A DNA stretch of 64,000 bases from RH-AL1 sp964243435 (GCA_964243435.1 CAXTFM010000001.1:1-64000), one strand, 5' to 3'. Shown: positions 18,048 through 27,459, numbered from the stretch's first letter. A program made the numbers and translations. The notes: a model not told the origin generated them from the letters alone.

Positions 18048-18581
18048 ATGCCGCGTCTCTTCACGGGCCTCGAACTGCCGCCGCATCTCGCCCGCGAGCT
18101 GTCGCTGCTGCGCGGCGGCCTGCCGGGGGCGCGCTGGATCGAGGCAGAGGACTACCACATCACGCTGCGCTTCATCGGCGACATCGACGAGGCCGAGGCG
18201 AACGAGGTGCATTCGATGCTGGAACGCATCAGCCGCGCCCCATTCACCGTCACAATAGGCGGCGTCGGCGTGTTCGGCGGCGACCGACCACGGGCCCTCG
18301 TCGCCCAGGTCAAGCCGACGGCGGCGCTGGTCGAACTCCAGGGCGAGCAGGAACGCCTGCTGCGCCGCATCGGTTTGACGCCGGAGAAGCGCAAGTTCGC
18401 ACCGCACGTGACGCTGGCGCGGATGCGGCAAACCTCGCCGGCGGCGGTCGCGGGCTTTCTGTCGTTGCGCGGCTTCCTCGCGTCGCGGGAGTTCGCCGTC
18501 AACCATTTCACCTTGTTCTCGGCACGTGACTCCGTGGGTGGGGGCCCCTACCTCGCCGAAGCCGTCTATCCCCTGCGATGA
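18048..18581 (+). CDS. thpR: RNA 2',3'-cyclic phosphodiesterase (LigT/ThpR)
   Basis: A 177-residue member of the 2H phosphoesterase family, which opens 2',3'-cyclic phosphates on RNA. Both catalytic His motifs are visible: HITLRF near residue 38 and HVTLAR near residue 122, in the expected spacing, and the N-terminus PRLFTGLELP matches the family. I prefer ATG 18048; two GTG codons at 18033 and 18036 are in frame just upstream. The gene follows the parvulin gene after 68 bases on the same strand. Confidence 0.9.
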   Translation: MPRLFTGLELPPHLARELSLLRGGLPGARWIEAEDYHITLRFIGDIDEAEANEVHSMLERISRAPFTVTIGGVGVFGGDRPRALVAQVKPTAALVELQGEQERLLRRIGLTPEKRKFAPHVTLARMRQTSPAAVAGFLSLRGFLASREFAVNHFTLFSARDSVGGGPYLAEAVYPLR

Positions 18582-18627
18582 CGGCGTTCCCGCAGCCCAC
18601 CGCGTCGTGCCGCGTGAGACATGTCGC

Positions 18628-20934
18628 GTGAGACGCACCGCACCGCACCGCGTGGCGGAGCGGCTGGCCGCGCTGCTGGCCGGCGCCGGATGGAGCATCG
18701 CCGCGGCGCAGCCCCGCCCCATCGCCGTGGAGACGCCGGCACCGGGGCCGGTTCATCAGGCTCCGGCCCACCGAGTCCCGGCCCGCCAAGCCCCGGCACT
18801 GTGGCGCGATCCGTCCGCGGCACCCGACGCGCGGGCGGCGGCGGCGGTACGCGCGATGACGCTGGACGAGAAGATCGCGCTCGTCCACACTCATGTGGGC
18901 ACGCCCTACAAGGGCCTGCCGAAGCCGCCGGGAGCGATCGGTTCCGCGGCGGTGTGGCCGGGCGTGCCGCGCCTCGGCATCCCGCCGAGCCAGGAAGCCG
19001 ACGGCAGCCTCGGCGTCGCCAATCCTTTGCACGCGCCTGCGCTTTACGGGACCACGGCGCTGCCCTCGACCTTGGCGCTGGCCGCGAGCTTCGACCCGGC
19101 TCTGGCGCGGGCGGGCGGCGCGATGATCGGCGGGCAGGCGCGGGCCAAGGGCTTCGGCGTGCTTCTCGCCGGCGGGGCCAACCTCGTCCGCGACCCCCGC
19201 GGTGGCCGCAACTTCGAGTTCGCCGGCGAGGATCCGCTGCTCGCCGGGCGCATGGTCGGCGCCATGATCGCCGGCGTCGGCGACGCGGGCGTGGTCTCGA
19301 CCTTGAAGCACTTCGCCCTCAACGACCAGGAAAGCGGACGCACGGTTCTGAGCGCCGACCTTTCGGAAGCGGCGGCGCGCGAATCCGACCTCCTCGCCTT
19401 CGAGCTGGCGCTGGAGGATGGGCATCCCGGCGCGGTGATGACGAGCTACAACCGCATCAACGGCACCTACACGTCGGAGGACGCGTCCCTTCTCGCGATC
19501 CTGAAGCGGGACTGGCGCTTTCCCGGTTACGTCATGTCCGACTGGGGCGCGACCCACTCCACCCGCGACGCCGCGCTTGCCGGCCTCGACCAGCAGTCGG
19601 GCGAGGAGTTCGACCGGCTGGGCTATTTCTCCGACCTGCTCAAGCGCGCGGTGCAGCGGGGCGAGGTGCCGCAGGCGCGCCTCGACGACATGGTGCGCCG
19701 CGTGCTCCGCTCGAGCTTCGCCGCCGGCATCCTCGACCGCCCGCCGGCCGCTGACGGCGCGGTCGACCTTGCCGCCGGCGGCGAGGTGGCGCAGCGCATC
19801 GCGCGCGCCGGCGCCGTGCTCCTGAAGAACGACGGGGTGCTGCCGCTGCGCCCCGACCTGCGCCGCCTCGTGGTGATCGGCGCCCACGCCAACATCGGCG
19901 TGCTGTCCGGCGGCGGCTCCTCGCAGGTCATCCCGGACGGGGCGCAGCCCTTCTCCGCCGAGCAGCCGAAGGGAGCCGTGCTCGGCGTCAAGTACTACCA
20001 TCCCTCCGTGCCGGTCGAGGCGCTCGCGCAAGCCGCACCGGGCGCCGCCGTCACCTTCGTCGATGGCCGCGACCACGCCGCTGCGGCGGAGGCGGCGCGC
20101 GGGGCCGACGCGGTGGTCCTCTTCGCCGAGCAATGGCAGGCGGAGTCGCGCGACGCGCCCGACCTCGCGCTGCCGAGCGAGCAGGACGCGTTGGTCGCCG
20201 CGGTCGCCGCCGCCAACCCCCGCCTCGTCGTGGTGCTCGAAACCGGCGGCGCCGTGACCATGCCGTGGCTCGACCATGTGCCGGCGGTGTTGGAAGCCTG
20301 GTACCCCGGCGCCGGCGGCGCGCCCGCCCTCGCCGACCTGCTGTTCGGGCGCGCCAACCCGTCGGGCCGCTTGCCGGTGACGTTTCCGCAAAGCGAGTCG
20401 CAGCTTCCCCGGCCGACGGTGCCCGGCGCGGGCGACGACGCCAATCCCGGCGGCCCGGCCACGGCCGGCTTTCCCGTCGACTACGCCATCGAGGGCGCCG
20501 CCGTCGGCTACAGGTGGTTCGCCGAGCGCCGCCTGCGCCCGCTGTTCCCGTTCGGCTACGGCCTGAGCTACACGCGCTTCGGCTACAGCGGGCTTGCCGT
20601 CGAAACGAAGGGTGGCACGGTGACCGCTTCCGTCACCGTGCGCAACGAGGGCGGTCGCGAGGGCACGGACACCCCGCAGTTCTACGTCGGCTCCGCCGCG
20701 CGAGGGGCGGGCTTCGCGCAGCGCCTCGTCGGCTGGGGCCGCGTGCCGTTGCGGCCGGGCGAGGAACGGCGCGTCGCCGTCGCCGTCGATCGCAGGCTGC
20801 TGGCACGCTTCGACGCGCGCCGGCACCGCTGGAAGCTCATCGGGGGCAGGTACGACATATCGGTCCAACGCGACGCAGCCACACCGGGGCCGCGTCAGGC
20901 CTTCGAGCTGAAGGCCGCGACGTTCAAGCCCTGA
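18628..20934 (+). CDS. Secreted GH3 beta-glucosidase-like glycoside hydrolase
   Basis: A family 3 glycoside hydrolase of about 768 residues that removes terminal beta-linked sugars; the exact substrate cannot be told. The order is: signal-like segment (RLAALLAGAGWSIAAAQ), Pro-rich linker, the (beta/alpha)8 domain (RAMTLDEKIALVH, GVVSTLKHFALNDQESGR, VMTSYNRING, nucleophile Asp near residue 305 in VMSDWGA), the alpha/beta sandwich (RAGAVLLKNDGVLPL, LSGGGSSQV) and a C-terminal fibronectin-III-like domain (FPFGYGLSYTRFGYS). There is no in-frame ATG before the enzyme domain, so a GTG start is needed; 18628 gives a good signal peptide and 18607 is the alternative. It ends just before a scaffold gap. 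Confidence 0.9.
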   Translation: MRRTAPHRVAERLAALLAGAGWSIAAAQPRPIAVETPAPGPVHQAPAHRVPARQAPALWRDPSAAPDARAAAAVRAMTLDEKIALVHTHVGTPYKGLPKPPGAIGSAAVWPGVPRLGIPPSQEADGSLGVANPLHAPALYGTTALPSTLALAASFDPALARAGGAMIGGQARAKGFGVLLAGGANLVRDPRGGRNFEFAGEDPLLAGRMVGAMIAGVGDAGVVSTLKHFALNDQESGRTVLSADLSEAAARESDLLAFELALEDGHPGAVMTSYNRINGTYTSEDASLLAILKRDWRFPGYVMSDWGATHSTRDAALAGLDQQSGEEFDRLGYFSDLLKRAVQRGEVPQARLDDMVRRVLRSSFAAGILDRPPAADGAVDLAAGGEVAQRIARAGAVLLKNDGVLPLRPDLRRLVVIGAHANIGVLSGGGSSQVIPDGAQPFSAEQPKGAVLGVKYYHPSVPVEALAQAAPGAAVTFVDGRDHAAAAEAARGADAVVLFAEQWQAESRDAPDLALPSEQDALVAAVAAANPRLVVVLETGGAVTMPWLDHVPAVLEAWYPGAGGAPALADLLFGRANPSGRLPVTFPQSESQLPRPTVPGAGDDANPGGPATAGFPVDYAIEGAAVGYRWFAERRLRPLFPFGYGLSYTRFGYSGLAVETKGGTVTASVTVRNEGGREGTDTPQFYVGSAARGAGFAQRLVGWGRVPLRPGEERRVAVAVDRRLLARFDARRHRWKLIGGRYDISVQRDAATPGPRQAFELKAATFKP

Positions 20935-20944
20935 CGACGCGCCC

Positions 20945-21044
20945 NNNNNNNNNNNNNNNNNNNNNNNNNNNNNNNNNNNNNNNNNNNNNNNNNNNNNNNN
21001 NNNNNNNNNNNNNNNNNNNNNNNNNNNNNNNNNNNNNNNNNNNN
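20945..21044. other. Scaffold gap (100 N)
   Basis: Exactly 100 Ns, a conventional placeholder, so the true gap length is unknown. It separates the ends of the convergent GH3 and msrA genes. Both end intact next to it, so the missing DNA is intergenic, could hold a strong terminator hairpin, or could include extra genes. Confidence 1.
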
Positions 21045-21046
21045 GG

Positions 21047-21766
21047 TTATTCCGTTGCGGCGGTCAGCGTCGGGCTCTGCTTGTAATCGTCAGGGAACAA
21101 ACGCTGCAGGGCTTCGACTTTGGGCATGTCGTTGGTGGCGATGTAGGAATTGTGCGGGTGGCGGGTCAGGTAATCCTGATGGTAGCTTTCCGCCGGGTAG
21201 AAGGCCTGGAACGTCGACACCTTGGTCACGATCGCCGCGGGAAAGACGTGGGCGCGGCCGAGTTGCTCGATGTACTGCTTTGCCACCCTGGCCTGCTCGG
21301 GCGAGGTGGCGAACAGGTCGGAGCGATATTGCGTGCCCTCGTCCGGCCCCTGCGCATCGCGCATCGTCGGGTCGGCGACGACCGAGAAGTAGATCCGCAG
21401 CAGCTTGCCGTAGCTGACCTGCTTCGGGTCAAAGGTCACCTGCACCGCTTCCGCGTGGCCGGTCTCGCCCGTGCTGACGACGGGGTAGCTGGCCGTCATC
21501 CTGGACCCGCCGGAATAGCCGGACACGGCCGCCGTCACCCCCTTCACGTGCTGGAACACGCCTTGGACGCCCCAGAAGCAGCCGCCGGCGAACACCGCCG
21601 TCTCACTCGCAGCAGCTCCGTTCGCGGGTACGTCGCTGGCGGGCGGCGGGACGAGCATCACGTTTTCCGCCGAGGCGCTACGCCCCGGCAGGAAAAAGGT
21701 GGCGGCGCCCAGCGCCAGCGTGGCGCCGCAGGCGAACGACAGGGTCTTGCGGTCGAGCTTGCTCAT
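21047..21766 (-). CDS. msrA: Peptide-methionine (S)-S-oxide reductase MsrA, exported
   Basis: MsrA reduces the S epimer of methionine sulfoxide in proteins. The catalytic motif GCFWG (in FAGGCFWGVQGVF) is near residue 62, followed by the family motifs SGYSGG, TGHAEAVQV and FYPAESYHQDYL. The protein has 239 residues; the first 33 form a signal-like segment (LSFACGATLALGAATFFLPGRSASA), so it should work in the periplasm, unlike the usual cytosolic enzyme. It lies ten bases behind msrB on the same strand, with an AAGGGA ribosome site. Confidence 0.95.
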   Translation of the reverse strand: MSKLDRKTLSFACGATLALGAATFFLPGRSASAENVMLVPPPASDVPANGAAASETAVFAGGCFWGVQGVFQHVKGVTAAVSGYSGGSRMTASYPVVSTGETGHAEAVQVTFDPKQVSYGKLLRIYFSVVADPTMRDAQGPDEGTQYRSDLFATSPEQARVAKQYIEQLGRAHVFPAAIVTKVSTFQAFYPAESYHQDYLTRHPHNSYIATNDMPKVEALQRLFPDDYKQSPTLTAATE

Positions 21767-21776
21767 CGTCGTTCCC

Positions 21777-22283
21777 TTATGCGGCGGCGTCGAAGTTCAT
21801 GGCGACGCCGTTCATGCAGTAGCGCAGTCCGGTCGGCTGCGGCCCGTCGTCGAACACGTGGCCGAGATGGCCGCCGCAGCGGGCGCAATGCACCTCCGTG
21901 CGCTCCATGCCGAAGGTCGCGTCGCGGTGCTCGCCGACGGCGTCCTTGATCGGCCGATAGAAGCTCGGCCAGCCGGTGCCGCTCTCGAACTTGGTCGCCG
22001 CGTCGAACAACTTCTGGCTGCAGGCGGCGCAATTGAACACGCCGTGGCGGTGCTCGTCGTTGAGCGAACTGGAGTAAGGCCGCTCCGTGCCTTCCTGGCG
22101 CAGGACGTGGTATTGCGCGGACGTCAGGCGCTTGTGCCATTCATTGTCGCTGTAGCTGATCGCAAAGGTGCCGGTCGGCTCCGCCGACGCCCTGCCGCGC
22201 GTGCCGAACATCATGGCCCCCAGCGTCGTGGCTCCAAGCCCGAAACCGGCCACGGCCGTCAGGAAACCGCGTCTGTTGTCCAT
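21777..22283 (-). CDS. msrB: Peptide-methionine (R)-S-oxide reductase MsrB, Tat-type leader
   Basis: MsrB reduces the R epimer of methionine sulfoxide. The 168-residue protein has the two zinc CxxC pairs (CAAC and CARCGGHLGH), TGWPSFY, VFDDGPQPTGLRYC with the catalytic Cys in RYCMNG. The N-terminus NRRGFLTAVAGFGLGA resembles a twin-arginine signal, so a folded, zinc-loaded protein may be exported. It is first gene of an msrB-msrA operon that would repair both sulfoxide epimers in the cell envelope. The start at 22283 follows an AAGGAT ribosome site. Confidence 0.95.
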   Translation of the reverse strand: MDNRRGFLTAVAGFGLGATTLGAMMFGTRGRASAEPTGTFAISYSDNEWHKRLTSAQYHVLRQEGTERPYSSSLNDEHRHGVFNCAACSQKLFDAATKFESGTGWPSFYRPIKDAVGEHRDATFGMERTEVHCARCGGHLGHVFDDGPQPTGLRYCMNGVAMNFDAAA

Positions 22284-22507
22284 AGATCCTTGTCCCCATC
22301 GGCGGGCGATGCGCCGCAGATCGGCCCGACGCGCGGCCCCGCCGGGCCGAACCGGGCACTCATGTCACATACGGATGAAATGCGGTGGAAGTTACGACGG
22401 AAGCCCCGGATTGTTTTGGTGCGCGCTTCGTCGCGGGTTTAAACGGTGGCCTGGATCGCGTGCGCGCCCCATCGGCGCGGGTGACGGATCCCCGGAGGGG
22501 CACGCGC

Positions 22508-23050
22508 ATGCCGAGCCGTCGCTGGTTGATCGTGGCAGCGGCCGCACTGGGGTGCGGGATCGCCCAGGCGCAGCCCACCCCCGCCGACGTGCCCGATGCG
22601 GCGGCACCCGCCCAGGCCCAACCGTCGCCGCCGACGTCCGCCGACGCGCAGCCGACATTGCCCGCCCCGGTGGCCGGCGGGCTGCCGACCGCTTCGCCGA
22701 TCGTCGGCGGCGGGCGCGGGACGCAGCCGCTCACCGTGCGCAAAAGAACCGCCGCCCACCACCGCGCCCCGCGCCACCGCCTCGCCCACGTGGCAGGCTA
22801 CGGCGCCGGCTCTGACGACCTCGACCGTCCCGCGCTCGCCGGGGTCGAGCTGGTGACGCCCATCCCGCACCCGATCCAGCCGCCGCATCACACCGTGCCG
22901 GTGCCGGGCTACCCGCTTGACAACTTCATCACCTTCTACACGACGCCGCCACCGCCGGTGATCTGCCAGCACGTGCCGCGCGACCCCGACGCGCCCGACC
23001 CGCATCTCGTCCGCGAGCGGACGGTGGTGTGCGCGGCCGACAACCCCTGA
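22508..23050 (+). CDS. Proline-rich secreted hypothetical protein
   Basis: I do not recognise a family. The 180-residue product begins with a signal peptide (RRWLIVAAAALGCGIAQAQ), then a Pro/Ala-rich stretch (about 20-70), a basic stretch (VRKRTAAHHRAPRHRLAH) and a C-terminal part with two Cys (ICQHVP and TVVCAADNP) that could pair. The ATG at 22508 sits eight bases behind a GGAGGGG ribosome site, which is the strongest argument that it is real and starts here. It diverges from msrB over 224 bases. Confidence 0.7.
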   Translation: MPSRRWLIVAAAALGCGIAQAQPTPADVPDAAAPAQAQPSPPTSADAQPTLPAPVAGGLPTASPIVGGGRGTQPLTVRKRTAAHHRAPRHRLAHVAGYGAGSDDLDRPALAGVELVTPIPHPIQPPHHTVPVPGYPLDNFITFYTTPPPPVICQHVPRDPDAPDPHLVRERTVVCAADNP

Positions 23051-23068
23051 CGCGCCGCCGCAGCCCTG

Positions 23069-23082
23069 CGCGCTGAAGCGCG
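23069..23082. terminator. Possible bidirectional hairpin between convergent genes
   Basis: A perfect 5-bp CGCGC/GCGCG stem with a TGAA tetraloop lies in the 39-base gap between the ends of two convergent genes. There is no T tract, so termination is only a suggestion from position and symmetry. Confidence 0.3.
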
Positions 23083-23089
23083 ACGCGGT

Positions 23090-26000
23090 TCAGGCGGCCG
23101 ACGCCTTCGGCGCAGCGCGCTCCTCCAGCAGGCGCTTGACGCCGGGGAAATCGACCTTGCCCGACCCGAGCAGCGGGATCGCCGGCACGGTTGACACCTC
23201 GGCGGGGATCGCGAGGTCGGACGCGCCGCGCTTCTTGGCGAAGGCCGTGAACTCACCGCGGGTGGCGCCCGGGTGCTGGGTGATGAGCACGATGCGCTCG
23301 CCCTTGCGCTCGTCGGGCAGGCTCGCCGCCGCCGACAGCGCCCCCGGCCACAGCTCGGCCGCCAGCGCCTCGATCGCGGCAAGCGACACCATCTCGCCGC
23401 CGACCTTGGCGAAACGCCGCGCCCGCCCCTTGATGGTGATGAAGCCCCGAGCGTCGACGTCGACGATGTCGCCGGTGTCGTGCCAGCCGTCGGGCGGAGG
23501 CTGCAACTCGCCGGGACGGTCGTCCTTGAGGTAGCCGAGCATGGTGTTCGGCCCGCTGACCCACAGCCGTGCACCGTCCGCGATGCCGTCCACCGGTTCG
23601 AGGCGGGCGACCATGCCGGGCATCATGCGGCCGACGCTGCCGTTCTTGTTGAACATGGGCGTGTTGAGGGACAGCACCGGCGCCATCTCCGTGATGCCGT
23701 AGCCTTCCAGGATGCGCAGGCCGAACTTTTCGAGGTACACGGCGCGCGTCGCGTCCTTCACCGGCTCGGCGCCGGCCATGACGTAGCGCAGCGAACGGAA
23801 GTCGTAGGCGTTGGCCACCTTGGCGTAGCCGGCGAGGAACGTGTCCGTGCCGAACAGGATGGTGGCGTTCGAGCCGTAGACCAGCTCGGGGATCACCCGG
23901 TAGTGCAGCGGCGTCGGATACAGATACACCTTGCAGCCGAAGGCGAGCGGCACGATCGTGCCGATGGTCAGGCCGAAGGCGTGAAACATCGGCATCACGT
24001 TGAACACCTTGTCGGCGCGGCCGAAGTCGACCACCGCCACCGCCTGCGCCGCGTTGGACAGCATGTTGCGGTGCGACAGCACCACGCCCTTGGGCTTGCC
24101 TTCCGAGCCGGAGGTGAACAGCACGACGGCGGGGTCGTCGGCCCGCCGCGTCGCCAGGGGGCGCTGCCAGGCGAGCAGCGCGGCGAGCTTGTCGCGGGTG
24201 GTGACGGCGGCGCGGACGTCCTCCAGGTAGACGAGCTTGAAGGTGGCGCCGAGTTCGGCGGCAAGCTTGTCGAGCTTGCCGCGCGTGATGAAGGCGCGCG
24301 ACGTCACGATCGTCGTGAAGCGGGCGGCGGTGCCGGCCGCCCTGATGTTGGCAGCCCCGGCGGAGAAGTTCACCATGGCGGCGACGCGCCCGGCCGACAT
24401 CAGCGCGAAAAGGGTCACGGCGGCGCCGATGGAGGTCGGCAGCATCAGCCCAAGCGTGTCGCCCTCCCCCGCAAGCGGCGCGAGCTTGGCCCCGAGCACG
24501 CGGGCGCCGACCAGCGCCCGCTTGTAGGTCATGGAGCCGGTGACCGGGTCCTCCAGCGCCAAGTGCCCCGGCCCGTGCCGGCGCGCGGCCGCGACCATCG
24601 CCTCGAACACGGTGCGCTCCGTCGGCGTGGTGGTGAACACCATCTCCGACATGATGGTGTAGAGCGCGGCGCCGGCCGCCTGCCGGCGCGCCCGCCCGCG
24701 CAGCTCGTCGGGCAGGTGGATGCGGCGCGGCGGCAGCACGGTGACGGTGATCTTCTTGAACCAGGGCCGGCGCACCTGCGCGGCGCCGAGGTAGGAAAAG
24801 CGTGATGCCTCCGCCCCCTCGATGCGCACCGGCACCACCGGCACGCCCGTCTTGTCGGCGATGAGCCCCGAGCCCTCGTAGACCTTCATCAAGGATCCGG
24901 TGCGGGTGATCCGCCCTTCGGGGAAGATCACCAGCGTGGCGCCGTTGCGCACGGTTTGGATGAGCACGCGGGTGGCGAGCGGGCGCGTGGGGTCGAGCGC
25001 GAGGGCGTTCATGTAGCGCACGACCGGCTTCATCCACCATTTCTGCGCCCAGGCATGATCGATGGCGAAGACCGGGTCCTGATCGAGCACGGAGAAGGCG
25101 AGGGGCGCGTCGAGCAGGCTGACGTGGTTCAGCGCGATGATGGCATTGGGGCCGGCTTCGGCGAGGTGGTCGAGGCCGCGGACCTCCAGCCGGTACACGA
25201 TGCGAAACAGCATGGCACCGAGGTCGCGCAGCGGGTTGGTCGCGAGGCCGCGGAAGATCCAGACGGCGGCGATGAGGGCGAGGAGCCCGATCGCGCCGAA
25301 GATGCCGCTGATCGGCACGTGCAGAACCTGGAGCGCCAGGGCGACGGCGATCGCGCCGCCGGCGATGAACAGGGCGCTGAGCACGTTGACCGCCGCGATC
25401 ACGCGGGCGCGGTGGTCGGGCGCCGCCCAGGCCTGCACGGCGGCGAAGGCCGGCACGATGTAGAGGCCGCCGGCCATCGCCAGCACCAGCATGTCGATGG
25501 CGAGCCGCCACGCGTGCGGCCCGGCGAAGAAGGCGGACACGCCGAGGATCGTCGTGGCCGGTGCCGCCTGGACGCCATGCAGCGTCCAGGCGGCGTCGAG
25601 CGCGGCAAGGCCGAGGATCCCGCCGGCAAGCGGCGTCGGCAGGGTGAGGATGCGCCCGCCGAGCAGCCAGGAGGCGACGCCCGAGCCGAGCGCGATGCCA
25701 ACCGCGAACACGGCGGAGTACACCGACACCACCAGCTCCGAACCGCCGAGCAGCGTCTTGATGATCGGCGCCAGCAGGCCGAACACGACGGCGCCCACGA
25801 GCCAGAACAGGCTGACCACGATGCCGCCGCGCCACAGCCGGGCGTCGCCGCGCAATTCGCGCAGCAGCGCCGCCGTCGAGCGGAAAATGTTGCGGTCGAC
25901 CGCAAGGTGCGGGGCGCCGGCGCCGGTTTCCACGATGGCGAGGCTCGCCCCCCAGCTCAGCGCGGCGAAGGCGAGGGTGAGCGCCACGAACCAGCCGGGG

Positions 26001-26506
26001 CCGTTGCGCCCCTCGTTGGAGGCGAGCGCGGCGACGAAGGTTCCGGCGATGATCGCGATGAAGGTCGCGCCCTCAACCAGCGCGTTGCCGGCGGGCAGGT
26101 CCTTGCGCGCGAGGAGGTCGGGCAGGATGCCGTACTTCACCGGGCCGAACAGGGCCGACAGCACGCCGAAGCAGGTCAGCGCGACGAACAGCAGCGGCAG
26201 CGAGGACAGGAGGAAGCCGGCCGCGGCGAGCGCCACGGCGCCGAACTCCACGAGCTTGAGGCGTCGCGCCACCACCGCCTTGTCGTAGCGGTCGGCCCAT
26301 TGGCCGCCGAGTGCCGACAGCACGAAGGAGGGCGCGATGAACAGCGCCGTCGCGAGTTGGATCAGCGTCTCCGACCGCCCTGCGGCGAGCTGCTGGAGCA
26401 GCACGAAGCCGAGCGCGGCCTTGAGGTAGGAGTCGTTGAAGGCGGAAAAGAACTGGCACCAGAACAGCGGGGCGAACCGCCGGCTCCGCATCAAACCGTC
26501 ACGCAT
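23090..26506 (-). CDS. Three-domain acyl-ACP ligase / lysophospholipid flippase-acyltransferase (LplT-PlsC-Aas fusion)
   Basis: A 1138-residue membrane protein made of three modules. Residues 1 to about 410 are an MFS/LplT-like transporter (LFWCQFFSAFNDSYLKAALGF and about twelve hydrophobic segments). Residues about 430-640 are a PlsC-type glycerolipid acyltransferase with the NHVSLLDAP (HX4D) and FPEGRIT motifs. Residues about 660-1138 are an AMP-forming acyl ligase (VVLFTSGSEGKPKGVVLSHRN, YGITEMAP, WHDTGDI). In enterobacteria LplT and Aas bring lysophospholipids in and re-acylate them; here one chain would do transport, fatty-acid activation and acyl transfer. The C-terminus keeps GSGKVDFPGVK with the ligase Lys. 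It stands alone, convergent with the hypothetical gene at 22508. Confidence 0.92.
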   Translation of the reverse strand: MRDGLMRSRRFAPLFWCQFFSAFNDSYLKAALGFVLLQQLAAGRSETLIQLATALFIAPSFVLSALGGQWADRYDKAVVARRLKLVEFGAVALAAAGFLLSSLPLLFVALTCFGVLSALFGPVKYGILPDLLARKDLPAGNALVEGATFIAIIAGTFVAALASNEGRNGPGWFVALTLAFAALSWGASLAIVETGAGAPHLAVDRNIFRSTAALLRELRGDARLWRGGIVVSLFWLVGAVVFGLLAPIIKTLLGGSELVVSVYSAVFAVGIALGSGVASWLLGGRILTLPTPLAGGILGLAALDAAWTLHGVQAAPATTILGVSAFFAGPHAWRLAIDMLVLAMAGGLYIVPAFAAVQAWAAPDHRARVIAAVNVLSALFIAGGAIAVALALQVLHVPISGIFGAIGLLALIAAVWIFRGLATNPLRDLGAMLFRIVYRLEVRGLDHLAEAGPNAIIALNHVSLLDAPLAFSVLDQDPVFAIDHAWAQKWWMKPVVRYMNALALDPTRPLATRVLIQTVRNGATLVIFPEGRITRTGSLMKVYEGSGLIADKTGVPVVPVRIEGAEASRFSYLGAAQVRRPWFKKITVTVLPPRRIHLPDELRGRARRQAAGAALYTIMSEMVFTTTPTERTVFEAMVAAARRHGPGHLALEDPVTGSMTYKRALVGARVLGAKLAPLAGEGDTLGLMLPTSIGAAVTLFALMSAGRVAAMVNFSAGAANIRAAGTAARFTTIVTSRAFITRGKLDKLAAELGATFKLVYLEDVRAAVTTRDKLAALLAWQRPLATRRADDPAVVLFTSGSEGKPKGVVLSHRNMLSNAAQAVAVVDFGRADKVFNVMPMFHAFGLTIGTIVPLAFGCKVYLYPTPLHYRVIPELVYGSNATILFGTDTFLAGYAKVANAYDFRSLRYVMAGAEPVKDATRAVYLEKFGLRILEGYGITEMAPVLSLNTPMFNKNGSVGRMMPGMVARLEPVDGIADGARLWVSGPNTMLGYLKDDRPGELQPPPDGWHDTGDIVDVDARGFITIKGRARRFAKVGGEMVSLAAIEALAAELWPGALSAAASLPDERKGERIVLITQHPGATRGEFTAFAKKRGASDLAIPAEVSTVPAIPLLGSGKVDFPGVKRLLEERAAPKASAA

Positions 26507-26573
26507 GTGTCCCGCCTTTCGCCTGCCCTTCTAGCGGCTCGGCCCGCGCATGCGAAGCCGGCCAACGGCGGTG

Positions 26574-27383
26574 TCAGGATTTCGCCATGAGGTCGACGGC
26601 GAGGCCGTACAGGCGGCCCCGCGCCGCCGCCGGCATGGCTGCGAGCGTTTGCAGGTAGTCCTGGCCGGCCTTGCACATGGCATCGTCGGGGATCGGCGGG
26701 TCGGCGGTCTTGCCGTCGAGCAGCGCGTCGATCTCGGGGCGCGTCAGCCCCTTGGCCACGAGCGCGCGGTCGAGCGTCTGGAAGTCGTCGTCCGAGGGCG
26801 TGGCGCGGGTGACGGGGTCGCTGCGGCCGCTGTTCATGGCGTCGAGCCCGGCGATGGCGGTGTCGGCGATCAGCGCGCGGTTCTCGGCGGCGAAGGGCAG
26901 AAAACCGCTGCCGCTCGCCCCGTAAAGGAAGGAAACGCAAAGGTGGGCGTCGCGCTGCGCCAGCGCCTGCACCTCGCGCAACTGGAAGGCGAAGATCTGC
27001 CCCAGCGCGGCGTCGGAGGCCTTGGTGGCGAGGCCGCCATGGGCGCGCCGAAGCGCGATGACGGCGTCGGACATGACGAGGTCGGCGTCCCCCGCGACGG
27101 CGGCGTTCAGGATCGACGCGTAGTCGTCGGGGAACAGCGTGCGGAGCCGGTCGAAGAACCTGGCGTAGTCGGGCACGGCCGCGATGCGCCGCTCCACCGC
27201 GACGCGCTGCGGGTCCGGGGCCGCGCCGCCCGGACCCGCCTCCTGCGGGACGGCGTCGGCCGGCACCGCCTCGGCGAGCCGGCGGTACGGGCCAAGGGTG
27301 AAGGCCCGCATCAGGAAGCCGGCGCCGAGCCCCACCGCGATGATCGCGGCAAGCCCGAGCAGCACCAGCCGCAGTTCTTTCAT
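26574..27383 (-). CDS. Membrane-anchored hypothetical protein
   Basis: Function not recognised. The 269-residue product has one N-terminal transmembrane helix (LRLVLLGLAAIIAVGLGAGF) and then a mostly helical soluble part without a familiar motif; it has two Cys (HLCVSF and DAMCKAG) in the C-terminal half. It probably sits in the periplasm, tethered to the inner membrane. The ATG at 27383 puts the helix at the start; the open frame further upstream runs into the PLP-enzyme gene and is a shadow. It lies between the acyl ligase fusion and the trans-sulfuration enzyme on the same strand. Confidence 0.75.
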   Translation of the reverse strand: MKELRLVLLGLAAIIAVGLGAGFLMRAFTLGPYRRLAEAVPADAVPQEAGPGGAAPDPQRVAVERRIAAVPDYARFFDRLRTLFPDDYASILNAAVAGDADLVMSDAVIALRRAHGGLATKASDAALGQIFAFQLREVQALAQRDAHLCVSFLYGASGSGFLPFAAENRALIADTAIAGLDAMNSGRSDPVTRATPSDDDFQTLDRALVAKGLTRPEIDALLDGKTADPPIPDDAMCKAGQDYLQTLAAMPAAARGRLYGLAVDLMAKS

Positions 27384-27459
27384 GATCCTTGGCCTCAACG
27401 CACGCCCCACCCGCCGATCTTGCCCGCGCGCCCCGGCGCCGGCAAGCATACGCCCCGCT

